Positions 44,522 through 54,966 of a DNA stretch of 64,000 nt are shown one piece after another. The position numbers were made by a program, and so were the translations under genes. The stretch's first letter is position 1. Each line of letters opens with the position of its first letter. The DNA is from Isoetes taiwanensis (Eukaryota > Streptophyta > Lycopodiopsida > Isoetales > Isoetaceae), in contig JAJEKV010000038.1 in assembly GCA_021234155.1 (NCBI GenBank), positions 12,800,213 to 12,864,212 on the forward strand. The letters run 5' to 3'. The notes below the pieces were generated by a model that did no database searches, was not told the DNA's origin, and was given only the letters and a program-made list of their open reading frames with translations.

Positions 44522-45037
44522 TTATGACAAAGCATGCAGGATGGCTGTATTTTTCCACAAACAAACCTGATGCTTCTTTGCAGAGAATTTGCAGAAACAA
44601 ATATGTTCTTGGATTGTCACACAACAAATATCTCTGCAGAAATTGTACCAATCCACTATTGTTTTTTGAGAAATTTTCACCTCTCTTTTGGTTTCCTTTG
44701 CCATCATCTTGGTAGACCAGAAGTACATAATATCAATCATCTGTTTGAATGACAAATTGCTTTTTGCAAACCAGGAACCTGTCCTTACACTTCTTGTGGT
44801 TCGGCATCTACCACATTTCCATTTGATGCCATCCTGTAACTTCATGTCCCCTCTGATTTTCATCTGCCTACCATTACTACATCTTTGACAAATTGTGCTT
44901 GTAGGTAGCAGCCCATGATCCCAAAGAAACTGAATGCAAGACCTTGTGGTTGCTGTAATTTCGTGGAGCTCTCTAACTGTAAATGATGGAACTACAATAT
45001 ATGAGAAAATTTGCTGGCTTGGAACGGGTTGATCCAT
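44522..45037 (-). pseudogene. Merlin (IS1016/ISXO2-like) transposase, N-terminal part
   Basis: A 171-codon minus-strand frame from an ATG at 45037. Residues about 18-40 read FTVRELHEITATTRSCIQFL. A zinc ribbon follows, with C-Q-R-C (residues about 50-53) and C-G-R-C (about 74-77). Next come RTTRSVRTGSWFAKSNLSFK, IDIMYFWSTKMMAKETKREV and SQKTIVDWYNFCRDIC, the helix-turn-helix region. This order is characteristic of Merlin transposases, eukaryotic relatives of IS1016/IS1595 that move DNA by cut and paste using a DDE catalytic domain. That domain should follow but is absent; after FCRDIC the frame is unrelated and stops at 44522. No terminal inverted repeats were found. This is a truncated relic, or one exon of a longer gene. 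Confidence 0.8.
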
Positions 45038-45195
45038 TTTTTATCAGTGCATGGAGTGCCTTCTTCATGGTGTTTAATAGTTTTTTATTGTAAAACGGTG
45101 GCGGAACAGGTGCGACAATCGTGGAGCTGATTTCTCCTCACAGTTCGGCGTTCATTTGGAGTTCCCGCGCGACAGGAACCTCCACGCTGGCAGAT

Positions 45196-45252
45196 GGGGG
45201 GCCGGATAATTCCATGCCCGTGACAGGGGGGCCACAGGGGGGGCCGGATAAT
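45196..45252. repeat. Duplicated GGGGGGCCGGATAAT word
   Basis: The word occurs at about 45196-45210 and 45238-45252 in a G-rich stretch upstream (minus-strand sense) of the Merlin relic. It could be part of an element end, but the matching inverted copy was not found. Confidence 0.5.
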
Positions 45253-45594
45253 ATACTCTAGCCCCGCTTTTCACTATTGAAGTCTCTGTTTTACCTCCGG
45301 CCCAATTCACCGGCTTTGCTCCCTTTTTACTGTGATGTTATAGCAAAAACAAATTTTATGCTAAGTTTTGATAGAGATACATTGCTAGTGCTGGGCTTCT
45401 GTAACGATCCTTCGATGATGAATAGAGTTGATCTGGTCGGACTGAATAAGGATGAAGATGTGATTTTCACATGCTAACAGTAGTGCTCTGTGGCCGATTG
45501 CAAGAAACAGATGGTTGAATCTCAAGAATAGTGTTTTCGGCATTCAAGTAAGGTATTTGGTTCTTTGTCGTTATTTCCATTGGAAAGATATTTT

Positions 45595-45810
45595 TGGATT
45601 GGCATGATGGTAACTTTAGTCTTGAGACTTTAGGGTCGTGGGTTCGAACCCTTAACATCAACATCTTTAGAATTTTGATTATCCCATAGTATCTTGGTTC
45701 CGATTGTTCTAACCTTTTTCTGACTTAAAGTTTGTTTGTTCGAACCTTAACATCTTGTGTCCATTATCCCATTTTGACTTAAAGGTTGTGTTCGAACCCT
45801 TAAAATTTGT
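45595..45810 (+). mobile_element. tRNA-derived SINE-like head with repeated B-box word
   Basis: TGGCATGATGG at 45600-45610 fits an RNA polymerase III A box, and GGTTCGAACCC at 45641-45651 fits the B box perfectly, at tRNA-like spacing. The flanks do not fold as a full tRNA. The TTCGAACC(C)TTAA word recurs near 45738 and 45793, so the unit seems partly tandemly repeated. Confidence 0.5.
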
Positions 45811-46275
45811 TGGCCATTTTTCCATCTTGGCTCTCATTGTTTCTAGCTTTGGCCTTGTCCTTAGCTTGAGAAATTTGAAGTTTGTACCATATTGGGCCTT
45901 TTCTAGCATATTACCTTCCTTCCTTCCTTCCTATTTTGAGATTTTAAAGATGGTACTTCTTGGAATATTGTTGGCACTGACCTTAAAAAGTGTTTTTTCT
46001 CCCATCGTTTACCTTGTCTTAACTTGGAGCTTTGAGTGCTAAGCCAAGCTTGTGCATGGTTGATATATATGCCTAGCACCTCATTCTTTAGGTCTTGCTT
46101 ACCAGGATTACAATGCTCATTCTTTTCTGCCTCTTTGTCAGCATTCTTTTCCATGTGTTCCGCAGCAGTTCTAGAAATGAGATTTACCTTTGTGCATCCT
46201 CCTTTCCCTAACATATGTATCATCCCACCCTCCCACCCTTTCCTTTTCATCCTATACAATGTTTTGGTGCATAGT

Positions 46276-46378
46276 GAGGCCCTCGTGTCTGGATGAGGCC
46301 CTAGTGCCTGGTTGGAGGCCTGTGTGCCTGGTTGAGGCCCTCGTGCCTGGTTGGAGGCCCTCGTGCCTAGATAGCCTC
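46276..46378. repeat. ~20-bp minisatellite, five units
   Basis: Variants of GAGGCCCTCGTGCCTGGTTG are repeated head to tail. Confidence 0.9.
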
Positions 46379-46604
46379 TAGTGGCTTTTGGTTTTTGTTT
46401 TCTTATGTATGCAGGAAACAATTGGGGAGCGCATTTTCCTATAACTTGGAGTTTGGATGAAGGTGTTGGATGCTAGGTACAAGATGAAGATCTATAGAGA
46501 AGGCAGTTCAAGCACTTCTTTTTCGATAATGTATTTTTCACCTAATAAGGCTAGTCAGCATGAGGGTATAGACTCTATTCTGATTCCTAACATAGATCAG
46601 TGTT

Positions 46605-46700
46605 ACCATTATTGCCAGGGTTTTTCCTCGAAAACCCGAAAGGGCGAGGTTTTTTAATCCCAGCCATAATGGTTTCACTATCTTGGTATCAAATGTATTC
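46605..46700 (+). other. LTR-end/primer-site-like motif
   Basis: CAGGGTTTTTCCTCGAAAACCCGAAAGGGCGAGG type sequence, then AATCCC, and CTTGGTATCAAATG about 40 bp on. TGGTATCA is the start of the initiator-tRNA primer site of many plant copia elements. No flanking LTR or gag/pol was found. Confidence 0.3.
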
Positions 46701-46799
46701 TATAGTGATTGTGGTAATGAAAGGAGATGCCCAGAGCAGCATTCTTGTCCATGTGTTTCGCAGCAGTTCTAGAACTTGACCACTTTTATTACATATCGT

Positions 46800-47505
46800 C
46801 CTTTCAGGGCTTACTACAGAAGCCGTTGTCTTCAACCACTTGGCAAGATTAACCCCTACAGGAGTCACAGAGTACTATATCTACAAATAAACAAAAGGTA
46901 CAATTACTAGAAATCAAAATATATAAAAACACAATTAAAAACTCACTTGCTAATACATTGACTATATTTAACAAGCTCACCTCCATCATCACTTTCTAAG
47001 ACCAAATCACAGTACATGCAACTTCTTAACTGTCCTAATACCAAACCTCATAAGCATGAAGTAAACTAATTGTATGATGCAACCCACAGCATGCGTAATC
47101 TGGTGATCTATATCTGCAAGGATATCATTTTCAATAGCAAAACTAATAGCTGGATCTTTCTACTTTGGAACCACTTTGTCTAGTCTTTCTAATCATTCCA
47201 ATGAAGGCCTCTTTACTCTGACTAAAAATAGCGTCAGTCAAAATATCAAATGGAGGTCCACGCACCCTAATCTCACCTATTCTTTTTTCCTGCTCTCGTC
47301 TAACAATTCTGCCAATAGCTCTATACAATGAGCTCAATCTTAAATTACCATTAGTAGAGTTTAATGTATGACAATAACATCTATGACAGAATTTACTACT
47401 TACGAAGATGGAGGATAAATCTTGTGATCCTTCTTCTTTTTCACCTACCAAAATAACATACAGGGTTAAAATAGTCAAAATTAAACCATTCGGCAACAAA
47501 GACAT
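46800..47505 (-). pseudogene. Unknown multi-exon gene relic with Cys pairs
   Basis: A minus-strand exon (about 47443-47145, preceded by TTTTGGTAG) reads SSKFCHRCYCHTLNSTNGNL, SSLYRAIGRIVRREQEKRIG and RGPPFDILTDAIFSQSKEAF. After a frame change it continues DPAISFAIENDILADIDHQI and LRSCMYCDLVLESDDGGELV with KYSQCISK at about 46950. A further exon-like block YSVTPVGVNLAKWLKTTASV lies near 46860-46800. The two Cys pairs (CHRCYC and CMYC) could bind zinc. The stretch looks like conserved protein, but I do not recognise the family. Confidence 0.4.
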
Positions 47506-47545
47506 TGTTAAATTAAATTAAAATATCTAATGATGAATTTTACCA

Positions 47546-47900
47546 ACAACAACAATAGTTTAAAATGAATGGAAATCATGATTAAAAAACCTCCACTTAA
47601 ACCTTCCCGAGCCCAAGAATTATGCAACAAGATAACAAGCTCACAACAACAACAAGATGGCATCAACCTTCAACAAGCTAACAACATTTAAAGACTAACC
47701 ACAAAAATTACAAGCATATTCATCAATTTTGTTCAAGAACAACAATAATAGTTTAAAATACATGAAACATAAACCTCCTAAAACACCTTAAAGGCAACAA
47801 GATAATAAGCTCACAACAACAACAAGATGACAACGCCTTCAACAATTTTAACAACATTAGTTCAAACAAAAACTACAAACAAAATTCAAGCAAAAAAGGA
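47546..47900. repeat. ~165-190-bp degenerate tandem repeat
   Basis: AACAACAATAGTTTAAAAT...GGCAACAAGATAACAAGCTCACAAC type words occur twice in the same order. The stretch is rich in CAA repeats. Confidence 0.7.
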
Positions 47901-48246
47901 TTAGCACTCAAAATGATTTTGCAAACACTAAAACATCTCCACTTACAAAAACTATGTTGCATTTACAAATATATATCTTCTAGAATAGTAGATTCTCCAA
48001 CAATAGCTACATCTTCTTCAAAATAGCAAAAGGAAGCTCCAATGCGGGCAAAACAAGCTCCACACGGTTGCAAACAAAAGAAAAATGATGAGAAGGAAAA
48101 ATCTTGCAAATATTGGAAATCTTATAGAGAGTTAAATGTTGACCTTCACGTACTCTAAACTGCTATGGCGCCTTCAAGCGCCTATAACAGCGCCTTAGTT
48201 TACATCTTCAAAGCTTCATAATCAATGGCTAGCGAGTATTATGTCC

Positions 48247-48319
48247 CATAGTTCATGCTGGGGCAAGTTTACGCCCCGTAGTGCTTCGAGGGCGTAAACT
48301 TGCCCATGCGTGAACTATG
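48247..48319. repeat. Foldback: 30-bp arms, 13-bp loop
   Basis: Arms 48247-48276 and 48290-48319 match at 27 of 30 positions (core GGGCAAGTTTACGCCC / GGGCGTAAACTTGCCC). It lies about 220 bp upstream of the PPR start. Confidence 0.9.
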
Positions 48320-48542
48320 ATTGAGTGACAATTTGGTAATTTTCCCTAGTTTTATTGAGACAAAGAATTATTTGAGAACTGTTCCCCTGCAAATAAGAAG
48401 TGGCAAAAGCGGGTGCAGGATGGCGATTTTCAGCCTTGGTAGCTTGCATTTTTGTTTGGATTCTAGCCTAAGGATTCTTCTTCCTTTGGGTCGGGATTTA
48501 CAACTAACTGGGCGGTTCTAGCTCTGTGTCCACGATTATGGA

Positions 48543-51230
48543 ATGAGCAGAAATACCTGTAACAACCTGCACAAATTGTTCACAGCTAATCTCCGACAAT
48601 CTCCATTCAGTATTCATACTAGGAAGATCAACTGTGCAGCATTACACGACGAGGTCGAGAGTGATGACTTTCAGAGTGCCCACAAATTCAAGTTTATGGA
48701 GGAAAGCCCGGCGCTGTGGAAGGAAGGTATGGATATGCTGGTCGGAAGTGATCTTTCTATCTTGGTATCCCTCGTAAAGAAATGTAGCAACGCAAAGTCT
48801 TTGTCTGAGAGCAAGCGTGTACATGCATACATTTTGAACAGCAGACATGTGGATGAAAGGTTCTTAGGAAATCTGATTATGCAAATGTACGGAAAATGTG
48901 AAGATATGGAGAATGCTTGCGAGATTTTTGACAGAATTTCTTGGAGGAATGTGTTCTCATGGACGATCATGATTGGAGCATATGCGCAACTTGGATATGT
49001 CAAATGAGGCCCTTTGTTTGTTTTCTGAAATCAAGATTGCATTTGTAACCATTTTTACCTATGAAATGAAATTTAGTCAGTGTAAGAGGTTGCACTCATG
49101 CATTGTGTCTAATACATTTGAGTCTGATGTTTTTGTTGGCACCGACCTCCTTAACATGTATGCCAAGGCTTATAGTTTATGGGATGCAAGGATGGTATTT
49201 GAACCAGAACAAAACGTGATCTCCTGGAATTCCATGATTGGTGCATATGCCCAGCAAGGAGATCTCAAGGAAACCTTGGGACTCTTCTTGCTAATGCAGC
49301 TTGAAGTGTTAACTCTGAATAAAACCACATTTGTTAACATTCTAGATGCATTTGCCAGCAGATCAGCTATCCAGGAAGGGAAGAGAATACATGCTTTTAT
49401 AATTGACCTTGAGTTGGCTTCAGATCTCCTTGTGGGCACTGCACTTGTTAATATGTATGGAAGATGTGGAAGTGCAAAGGCTGCAAAGCGCGTGTTTGAC
49501 AAGATCTCGAGAAGGGATACAGTATCATGGAATGCCATTATTGCAGCTTTTGTCCAGAATGGACAACATACAGAGGCCCAGAGGCCCGCAATATGTTCAC
49601 ACAAATGGACCTGGATGGGTTTGCTGCAGACAAAGTTACTTTCATCAATGTCCTTGATGCATTTGTCAGCCGCGATGATCTTCAAGAAGGAAAGAAGATG
49701 CATGCTTGTGCTATTGAAATTGGTGCAGAGTCGGATGTGGCAGTAGGAACATCACTTGTTAATATGTATGGCAGATGTGAGGCGTTAGATGAAGCACGAA
49801 GGATGTTTGACAATATGCCTGAACGTAATATTATATCATGGAATTCTATGGTTACCGCATATGCCCAGCTCGGATATGAAGCAGAGGCCTTACAACTCTA
49901 TAAGGATATGCATACTGCACATGCATCACTAAAGAAAAATGATCAGTTGAATGTTGCAGTGGCTGCCCTTGTCAGTATGTTGGGCAAATCTGGGAGCTTG
50001 GAGAGTGCATGGAACCTGTTCAATGAAATGCCTCACCACAATGTCGCTTTGTGGAATACTGTCATCTCTATATATGCAGAAAATGGGTATGGTAAAGAAG
50101 CTCTTCTGATCTTTGAGAAGATGCTATTAGATGGAATGATGCCAAATAATTATACACTTTTTATCCTTGTAGATGTCTTGGCAGCATTAGCTGCCTTTAC
50201 TGGAGGAAAGCGCATACATGCCTTCATCATTAAGAAATATCAACTGGACATAATCCTAGGAACTGCTTTGATTAAGATGTATAGCAGCTGTGGAAGTCTG
50301 GATGATGCATTTGGAACATTTAACAGAATGCAGGAACGAAATGTTGTGTCATGGACTACAATGATGTCAGGTTGTGCTGAGCATTGTCGGATGTCAGATG
50401 TCATGCTTCTGTTTTATCAAATGCAACTGGAAGATGTAATGCCAAATAGGGTAACTATTGTCAGCATGCTCGATGGATGTGCTAATTATGCAACTATAAG
50501 CCAGGGAAAATGGACTCATGCATGGATCATGAATTGTGGATTAGAGTCTGTGGTTTTACAAAATGCTCTGATAAACATGTATGGAAAATGTGGAAGCCTT
50601 GGAGATGTTAAAAGGATCTTTGATAGCATGCTGCAGCGGAATGAATACTCATGGACTACTCTTGTTACAGTACATGCCCAACACAGTCTGTCTATTGGTG
50701 CCTTCCAAATATACAGACAAATGCAGTTGGAGGGATGCATGCCAAATGAAGTTACTTTTATGAGCATTTTTTCTGCATGCAGTCATACTGGTCTTGTGAA
50801 CCTAGGATCTAATTGTTTTCTTATCATAAGTAAAGAACATAGCTGGACACTAACTGTTGAGTATTACAACTGCATTATTGACCTTTTGGGAAGGGCTGGA
50901 TATCTAGAGGAAGCTGAGGCAATACTTAACAATATGGCCTTTTACCCTACAGCCATAACATGGACCTCTTTGCTAGGCTCCTGCAGAGTGCATGACGACG
51001 TCATCCGAGCAACCCATGCTGCAGAACAAGCTTTTGAATTGGACCCTACAGATGCTGGACTCTATGTCTTATTGGCCAACTTGTACACCACTTCTGGCAG
51101 TAGGAATGGTATACACAATGAAGGAAAGAATGTCAACAGTCGCAGAGATTCAATTAAGCAAGAAATCCAGACTGCTTTACACAGTAGATAAGCGACTTCA
51201 AGCTCAGCGCACATTGATTGGGTTGAGCTA
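48543..51230 (+). pseudogene. Long PLS-type PPR protein, E-class, broken by small indels
   Basis: About 880 codons of PPR repeats starting MSRNTCNNLHKLFTANLRQS, whose Arg-rich, acid-free start fits an organelle transit peptide. Repeats such as VHAYILNSRHVDERFLGNLI, LVNMYGRCGSAKAAKRVFDK, NVVSWTTMMSGCAEHCRMSD and MPNEVTFMSIFSACSHTGLV alternate as P-L-S triplets. The end reads EYYNCIIDLLGRAGYLEEAE and ELDPTDAGLYVLLANLY, typical of the PPR-to-E region; there is no DYW domain. Two small lesions shift the frame. One is an extra A in the A-run at 49003-49005. The other is an 8-bp duplication of CAGAGGCC at 49571-49586. A third shift is likely near 51100. The product would bind organelle RNA. It is nearly intact, so the loss is recent, or these are sequence errors. 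Confidence 0.92.
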
Positions 51231-51239
51231 GCATTTTTT

Positions 51240-51765
51240 AAATCATATTTTCTTGCTCTAGATTGGCATGTTGCCAATAATATACGTTATGTATATACAA
51301 CAAACAGTGAATATGTACTATGTTTAGTGCAACATATAGACAACAAGATGCCTATGTTGCAAATTGGGTTCATGCATTTTGACCTAAAGGCAAGGATTAA
51401 AAAATATGAAGTGTAGAAGGATTTTCAAAAACAGACCAGCCAAAGAAGATGACATGTTACTTATTTTCCATCCTCATTTATTCTTGGCTTTATTGGATTG
51501 GTATATGGAAGTTAAGAATTTTATTGAAGACTGAAATTTTGTGAATGCAGATGTTTACTCAACATGTCTCTTTGGGCACGGATGTGTGCTCTGGAAGGCA
51601 ATGATCTGCATATTTCATAGAGTTTAACGGGGAATAACTACGTGACTTATCACTAATTAACTGCTATTCTATGAAAAAGGAAAAAAACAAGGTGCTCGGT
51701 TCATGGTGCAGGTGTGCTTCGTATTACAGAACATGCAACATTGTAAGTCTAAAACTAGCAATTGC
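51240..51765. other. No gene recognised
   Basis: 3' flank of the PPR gene. No further PPR or DYW motif is visible. Confidence 0.45.
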
Positions 51766-51876
51766 AAATGATTTAAATAATAAATAGAAAGATTGTTTGA
51801 TGATTTAAATAAATATTGTAAATCAAAAAGATTATTTGATGATTTAAATAAATATTGCAAATCAGAAAGATTGTTT
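51766..51876. repeat. 39-bp tandem repeat, three units
   Basis: ATGATTTAAATAAATATTG plus AAATCAGAAAGATTGTTTG, at 51799-51837 and 51838-51876, preceded by a 33-bp variant. Confidence 0.9.
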
Positions 51877-52035
51877 GAAACATTTGGCACAATGCCAAAA
51901 GATGACACATCAAACAATCTTATTATATCACATATGCCAAATGTCACACACTGCTAATTTACTCAAGGGGAGATGCTAATTTCATTTTGACATAGTAGAT
52001 AGTCAAAATAATTTAGTCAATTAAGCTTTGGCAAA

Positions 52036-53765
52036 TTGAAGTTAAGCAAATTGCAAATTCCAGCAAAATCCTTAACATTAATGTGTTTTCATGCTACTGA
52101 TTGGCTTTTGTTGAAAGATATTGGTAACAAGATAAAGTGGATCAAGGATGCTAGATTGGTGGGTGAAAACATTGTGCGATTATTTTCAAGGAAGAAAAAA
52201 GCTTTATACATCTTTCAAAAATATGAAAAGGAGCTCGTCAAGACAAGATTTGGAACACACTTTCTAATGAAGGAGCGATTAGTAGAAGTTTGGCCTTCAC
52301 TTAGGCAAACAGTTGTTTCTAATGAGTGGGTAAATTAGGATGAGTCGCATACACCAAAAGTTGAATTGGTGCAATCCCAAATATTGGATGGAAGAAATGT
52401 TGCGGCATTTCGTAAGATTGCCGATGTATCACGTCCAATCTATTCAGTGTTACATCTTACAGATTGAGAAGGTTCTATTATTGGGTTTCTTCAAGAATTT
52501 ATGGATCATATTAGCGGGGCAATTGATAGAAGTCTTAGAGATCCACTTATGAATGATAGGTATGTGTGTTCTCTTATATGTACCATGTTACAAATTAAAA
52601 AAAGAAATCATTCATGGTTAGCATTAACATTTACATATTTTCTTCTTACATGATGAATGACATTGAAGAGGTTAAAAGATTCTTAGCCAAACGATGGGAT
52701 TGGTTCAATCAATCAATTCATGTTGTTGCTCATCTTTTACATCTATTATGGAGAGGGAATGCCACAAAACTGATAGATCAAAGGCTCCATGATGGATGGG
52801 TGAAGTATATTCTAGATCTCTATGATGCTGAGAAGGCGGACAAATTGTACGATGATATGCTTCAATTCTGCCGTAGGATGGGCCGCTTTAATAATCCCAT
52901 GGCATCACAAGGTGCTATGTGTAAACCAGAATCATGGTGGGATAAATATGGAGGATGTACTCCTGAACTTCAAACCTTGGCTCTCAAAGTCTTATCACAG
53001 GTCCGTGGTAAACTAGTGGTTAATGAATTTAAGTTTCTATGTATCGTCTATATGAATTATTTACAATTAGTTTCTTGCTGAATTCTTTAAATCTAAATTG
53101 TAGGATTGCTCTACTGGTGCTGTTGAAAGGAATTGGTCTGCATATTCTCTTATTCACACTAAACGAAAGAACAAGTTGAAAGCAAGCACAATGCACAATC
53201 TAGTGTATTGTAGAGAGAATTTACGTGCTTCGCGCAAGTACAAGAACCTTACAGAACCCAAACGGGTATCTTAGCATTTGCTTATGTTTCCTTCTTTTAC
53301 ACGCACTAGCACTCACCCTTTTATTACATCATACTCTCATAGGTGGATCCAAATGACATTGATGTTGATAAGAGGCCAGACGTGGAGCCGATTGATCGGA
53401 CCGAAGAGGAGCTTTATCAAATTCTGTTTATGGAGTGTTCTGGTACTATGGGAGTTCGTCATTCGGCATCAAGAAGGAGTGATGTGGCTGATCCTAGTAC
53501 TTCAAATTCTAGAGGAAGAGGAAGAGGGAGGCCAAGAGGGAGGACAAGAGGAAGAGCGAGAGGGAGAGGTATAAGAGTGGAAGAAGATGGGGAAGATGTG
53601 GAGGAGGATCAAGTGGAAGATGAGGATTGGATCGAAGTAGATGAGGAGGTAGAGGATGTAGATGACGAGGAAACCGAAGAAGAAGAGGCTTCAACTTCAA
53701 GTGAAAGTGACGACGAGAAAGATGATATTACAGATGATGAGAGTGGAGAAGAACTATCAGATTGA
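52036..53765 (+). mobile_element. hAT-family transposase relic with introns
   Basis: The plus-strand reading follows the middle and C-terminal parts of plant hAT transposases: DWLLLKDIGNKIKWIKDARL, GTHFLMKERLVEVWPSLRQT, KIADVSRPIYSVLHLTD, IDRSLRDPLMNDR, KPESWWDKYGGCTPELQTLA with LKVLSQ, and, after an intron 53001-53103, DCSTGAVERNWSAYSLIHTK (the hATC dimerisation motif). A second intron at 53266-53342 leads to a last exon with an SRGRGRGRPRGRTRGRARGR basic run and a long acidic tail ending EELSD. In-frame stops at 52336-52338 (TAG) and 52465-52467 (TGA) and the missing N-terminus (BED finger and first catalytic Asp) make it inactive. Confidence 0.92.
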
Positions 53766-53926
53766 TTGAACTTTAGCCATAATAGCAGAAACAAAGTTCA
53801 AAAAACATGTTTTTTTCCCTTCGTTTACTTATGTGCTGATAATTTAACTAACCTATATGTTCTACAAACTTGTTAGTATATAACATAAAGGTTTATGGCT
53901 CTAAATGCATTGAATTTTACAGGCCG

Positions 53927-54012
53927 TATCTAACGTATCTTAAAAACATTTTAGATTCTTTAGATACTTAGATACCTTAGATACTCGTAGTATCTAAAGA
54001 TAGATACTTATG
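53927..54012. repeat. GTATCT/AGATAC word cluster 3' of the hAT gene
   Basis: About eight copies of AGATAC or its complement GTATCT occur in 85 bp (CGTATCTAACGTATCTTA...AGATACTTAGATACC). Clusters like this occur as subterminal transposase-binding repeats in hAT elements; that role here is inference. Confidence 0.6.
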
Positions 54013-54720
54013 AACTATGAAACTATGAATCGAAAATGACAGCTTTAGGATTGCAGGATTGTGCAACTAGAACGTGAATGCAAGTGTTGACATTTAGTAT
54101 AATGTATTGGGATTTGATAATATAATTGAGCTCTAACAAAACAAATAGACAATATACTGGTCCATCGACATATAAAAGACCATAATAAGTTGGTAGACTC
54201 TACCTTTATTGAACAGTATTATATCATTCATAAGTTAGTAATTTTTACATCTTACCAGTTCCATTCTTCAGCCATTCTCAAACATTCACTATACATGATA
54301 AGATTTCTGAGGAGGGAGTCATAAGGGATTCCTTTTAAGTAAAACGCGGTTACAAAAACAATAATATTGGCCAATAATATCGGTGAAATTGTTAAAATGA
54401 AGGTAAGATTGATAAAGAACTTAGGCATGTCGCAAAGCATCATTAGCTCTTGAACTTTTGCAATTTCCAAGGAGTGTAAAAATTGTATATAATGTATAGA
54501 CAAGTAAAACTTAGTAGATCCAACTGAGTAAAACCATCTGCATATGCATAAAGTTGTATTTGAAGATAAATTCCCCCCATCAATTCTTTTTCCTATTGGT
54601 CAAAACGAAGAACATTTATAAACCTTGACAAGTTTACCTTATGCACCTCCTAGGAGCTATTAATTAGGAGCAACCATGCCCTTAATTATATGTAGGAAAA
54701 GAAATGATGCTTGATGTCGG
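54013..54720. other. No gene recognised
   Basis: AT-rich. A minus-strand 83-codon frame at 54252-54503 has no recognisable domain. Confidence 0.4.
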
Positions 54721-54721
54721 T

Positions 54722-54931
54722 TGTTAGGGCACAGTAGAGCGGCAGCGGCAGCTGCCCGAGCAGAGAGAGATAGGCATCATCCAACTGGACATGTGACCAC
54801 ACACCACACTACATTGCTCGGTTGGGCTCTGTTGGAATTTGACCCCCAACATTACCGAGTGCGATTCTAGACGGCCTCGAACTCGAGACCACATTGCTAA
54901 GGAACTACTGTGTTACCACTAGACCAAACAC

Positions 54932-54933
<2 letters not shown>
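54722..54933 (-). mobile_element. tRNA-derived SINE (Au-like head)
   Basis: The minus strand starts at 54933 with GGGTGTTTGGTCTAGTGGTA. The A box TGGTCTAGTGG lies at 54916-54926 and the B box AGTTCGAGGCC at 54873-54883. This head resembles the plant Au SINE group. The body continues to about 54722; the exact 3' end is uncertain. Confidence 0.75.

Positions 54934-54966
<33 letters not shown>
54934..54966. repeat. (AG)n microsatellite
   Basis: An uninterrupted AG run directly touches the 5' end of the SINE, which may have inserted at or into it. Confidence 0.95.

Noticed and set aside
45903-46421. 172-codon minus-strand frame with GTRASNQARGP repeats
   Set aside because: The repeat is the translated minisatellite at 46276-46378, and the rest shows no protein-like conservation.
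49170-49703. 177-codon minus-strand frame
   Set aside because: Antisense shadow of clear PPR repeats on the plus strand.
53509-53794. Minus-strand frames rich in Leu/Pro or Ser
   Set aside because: Antisense of the basic and acidic low-complexity tail of the hAT transposase.
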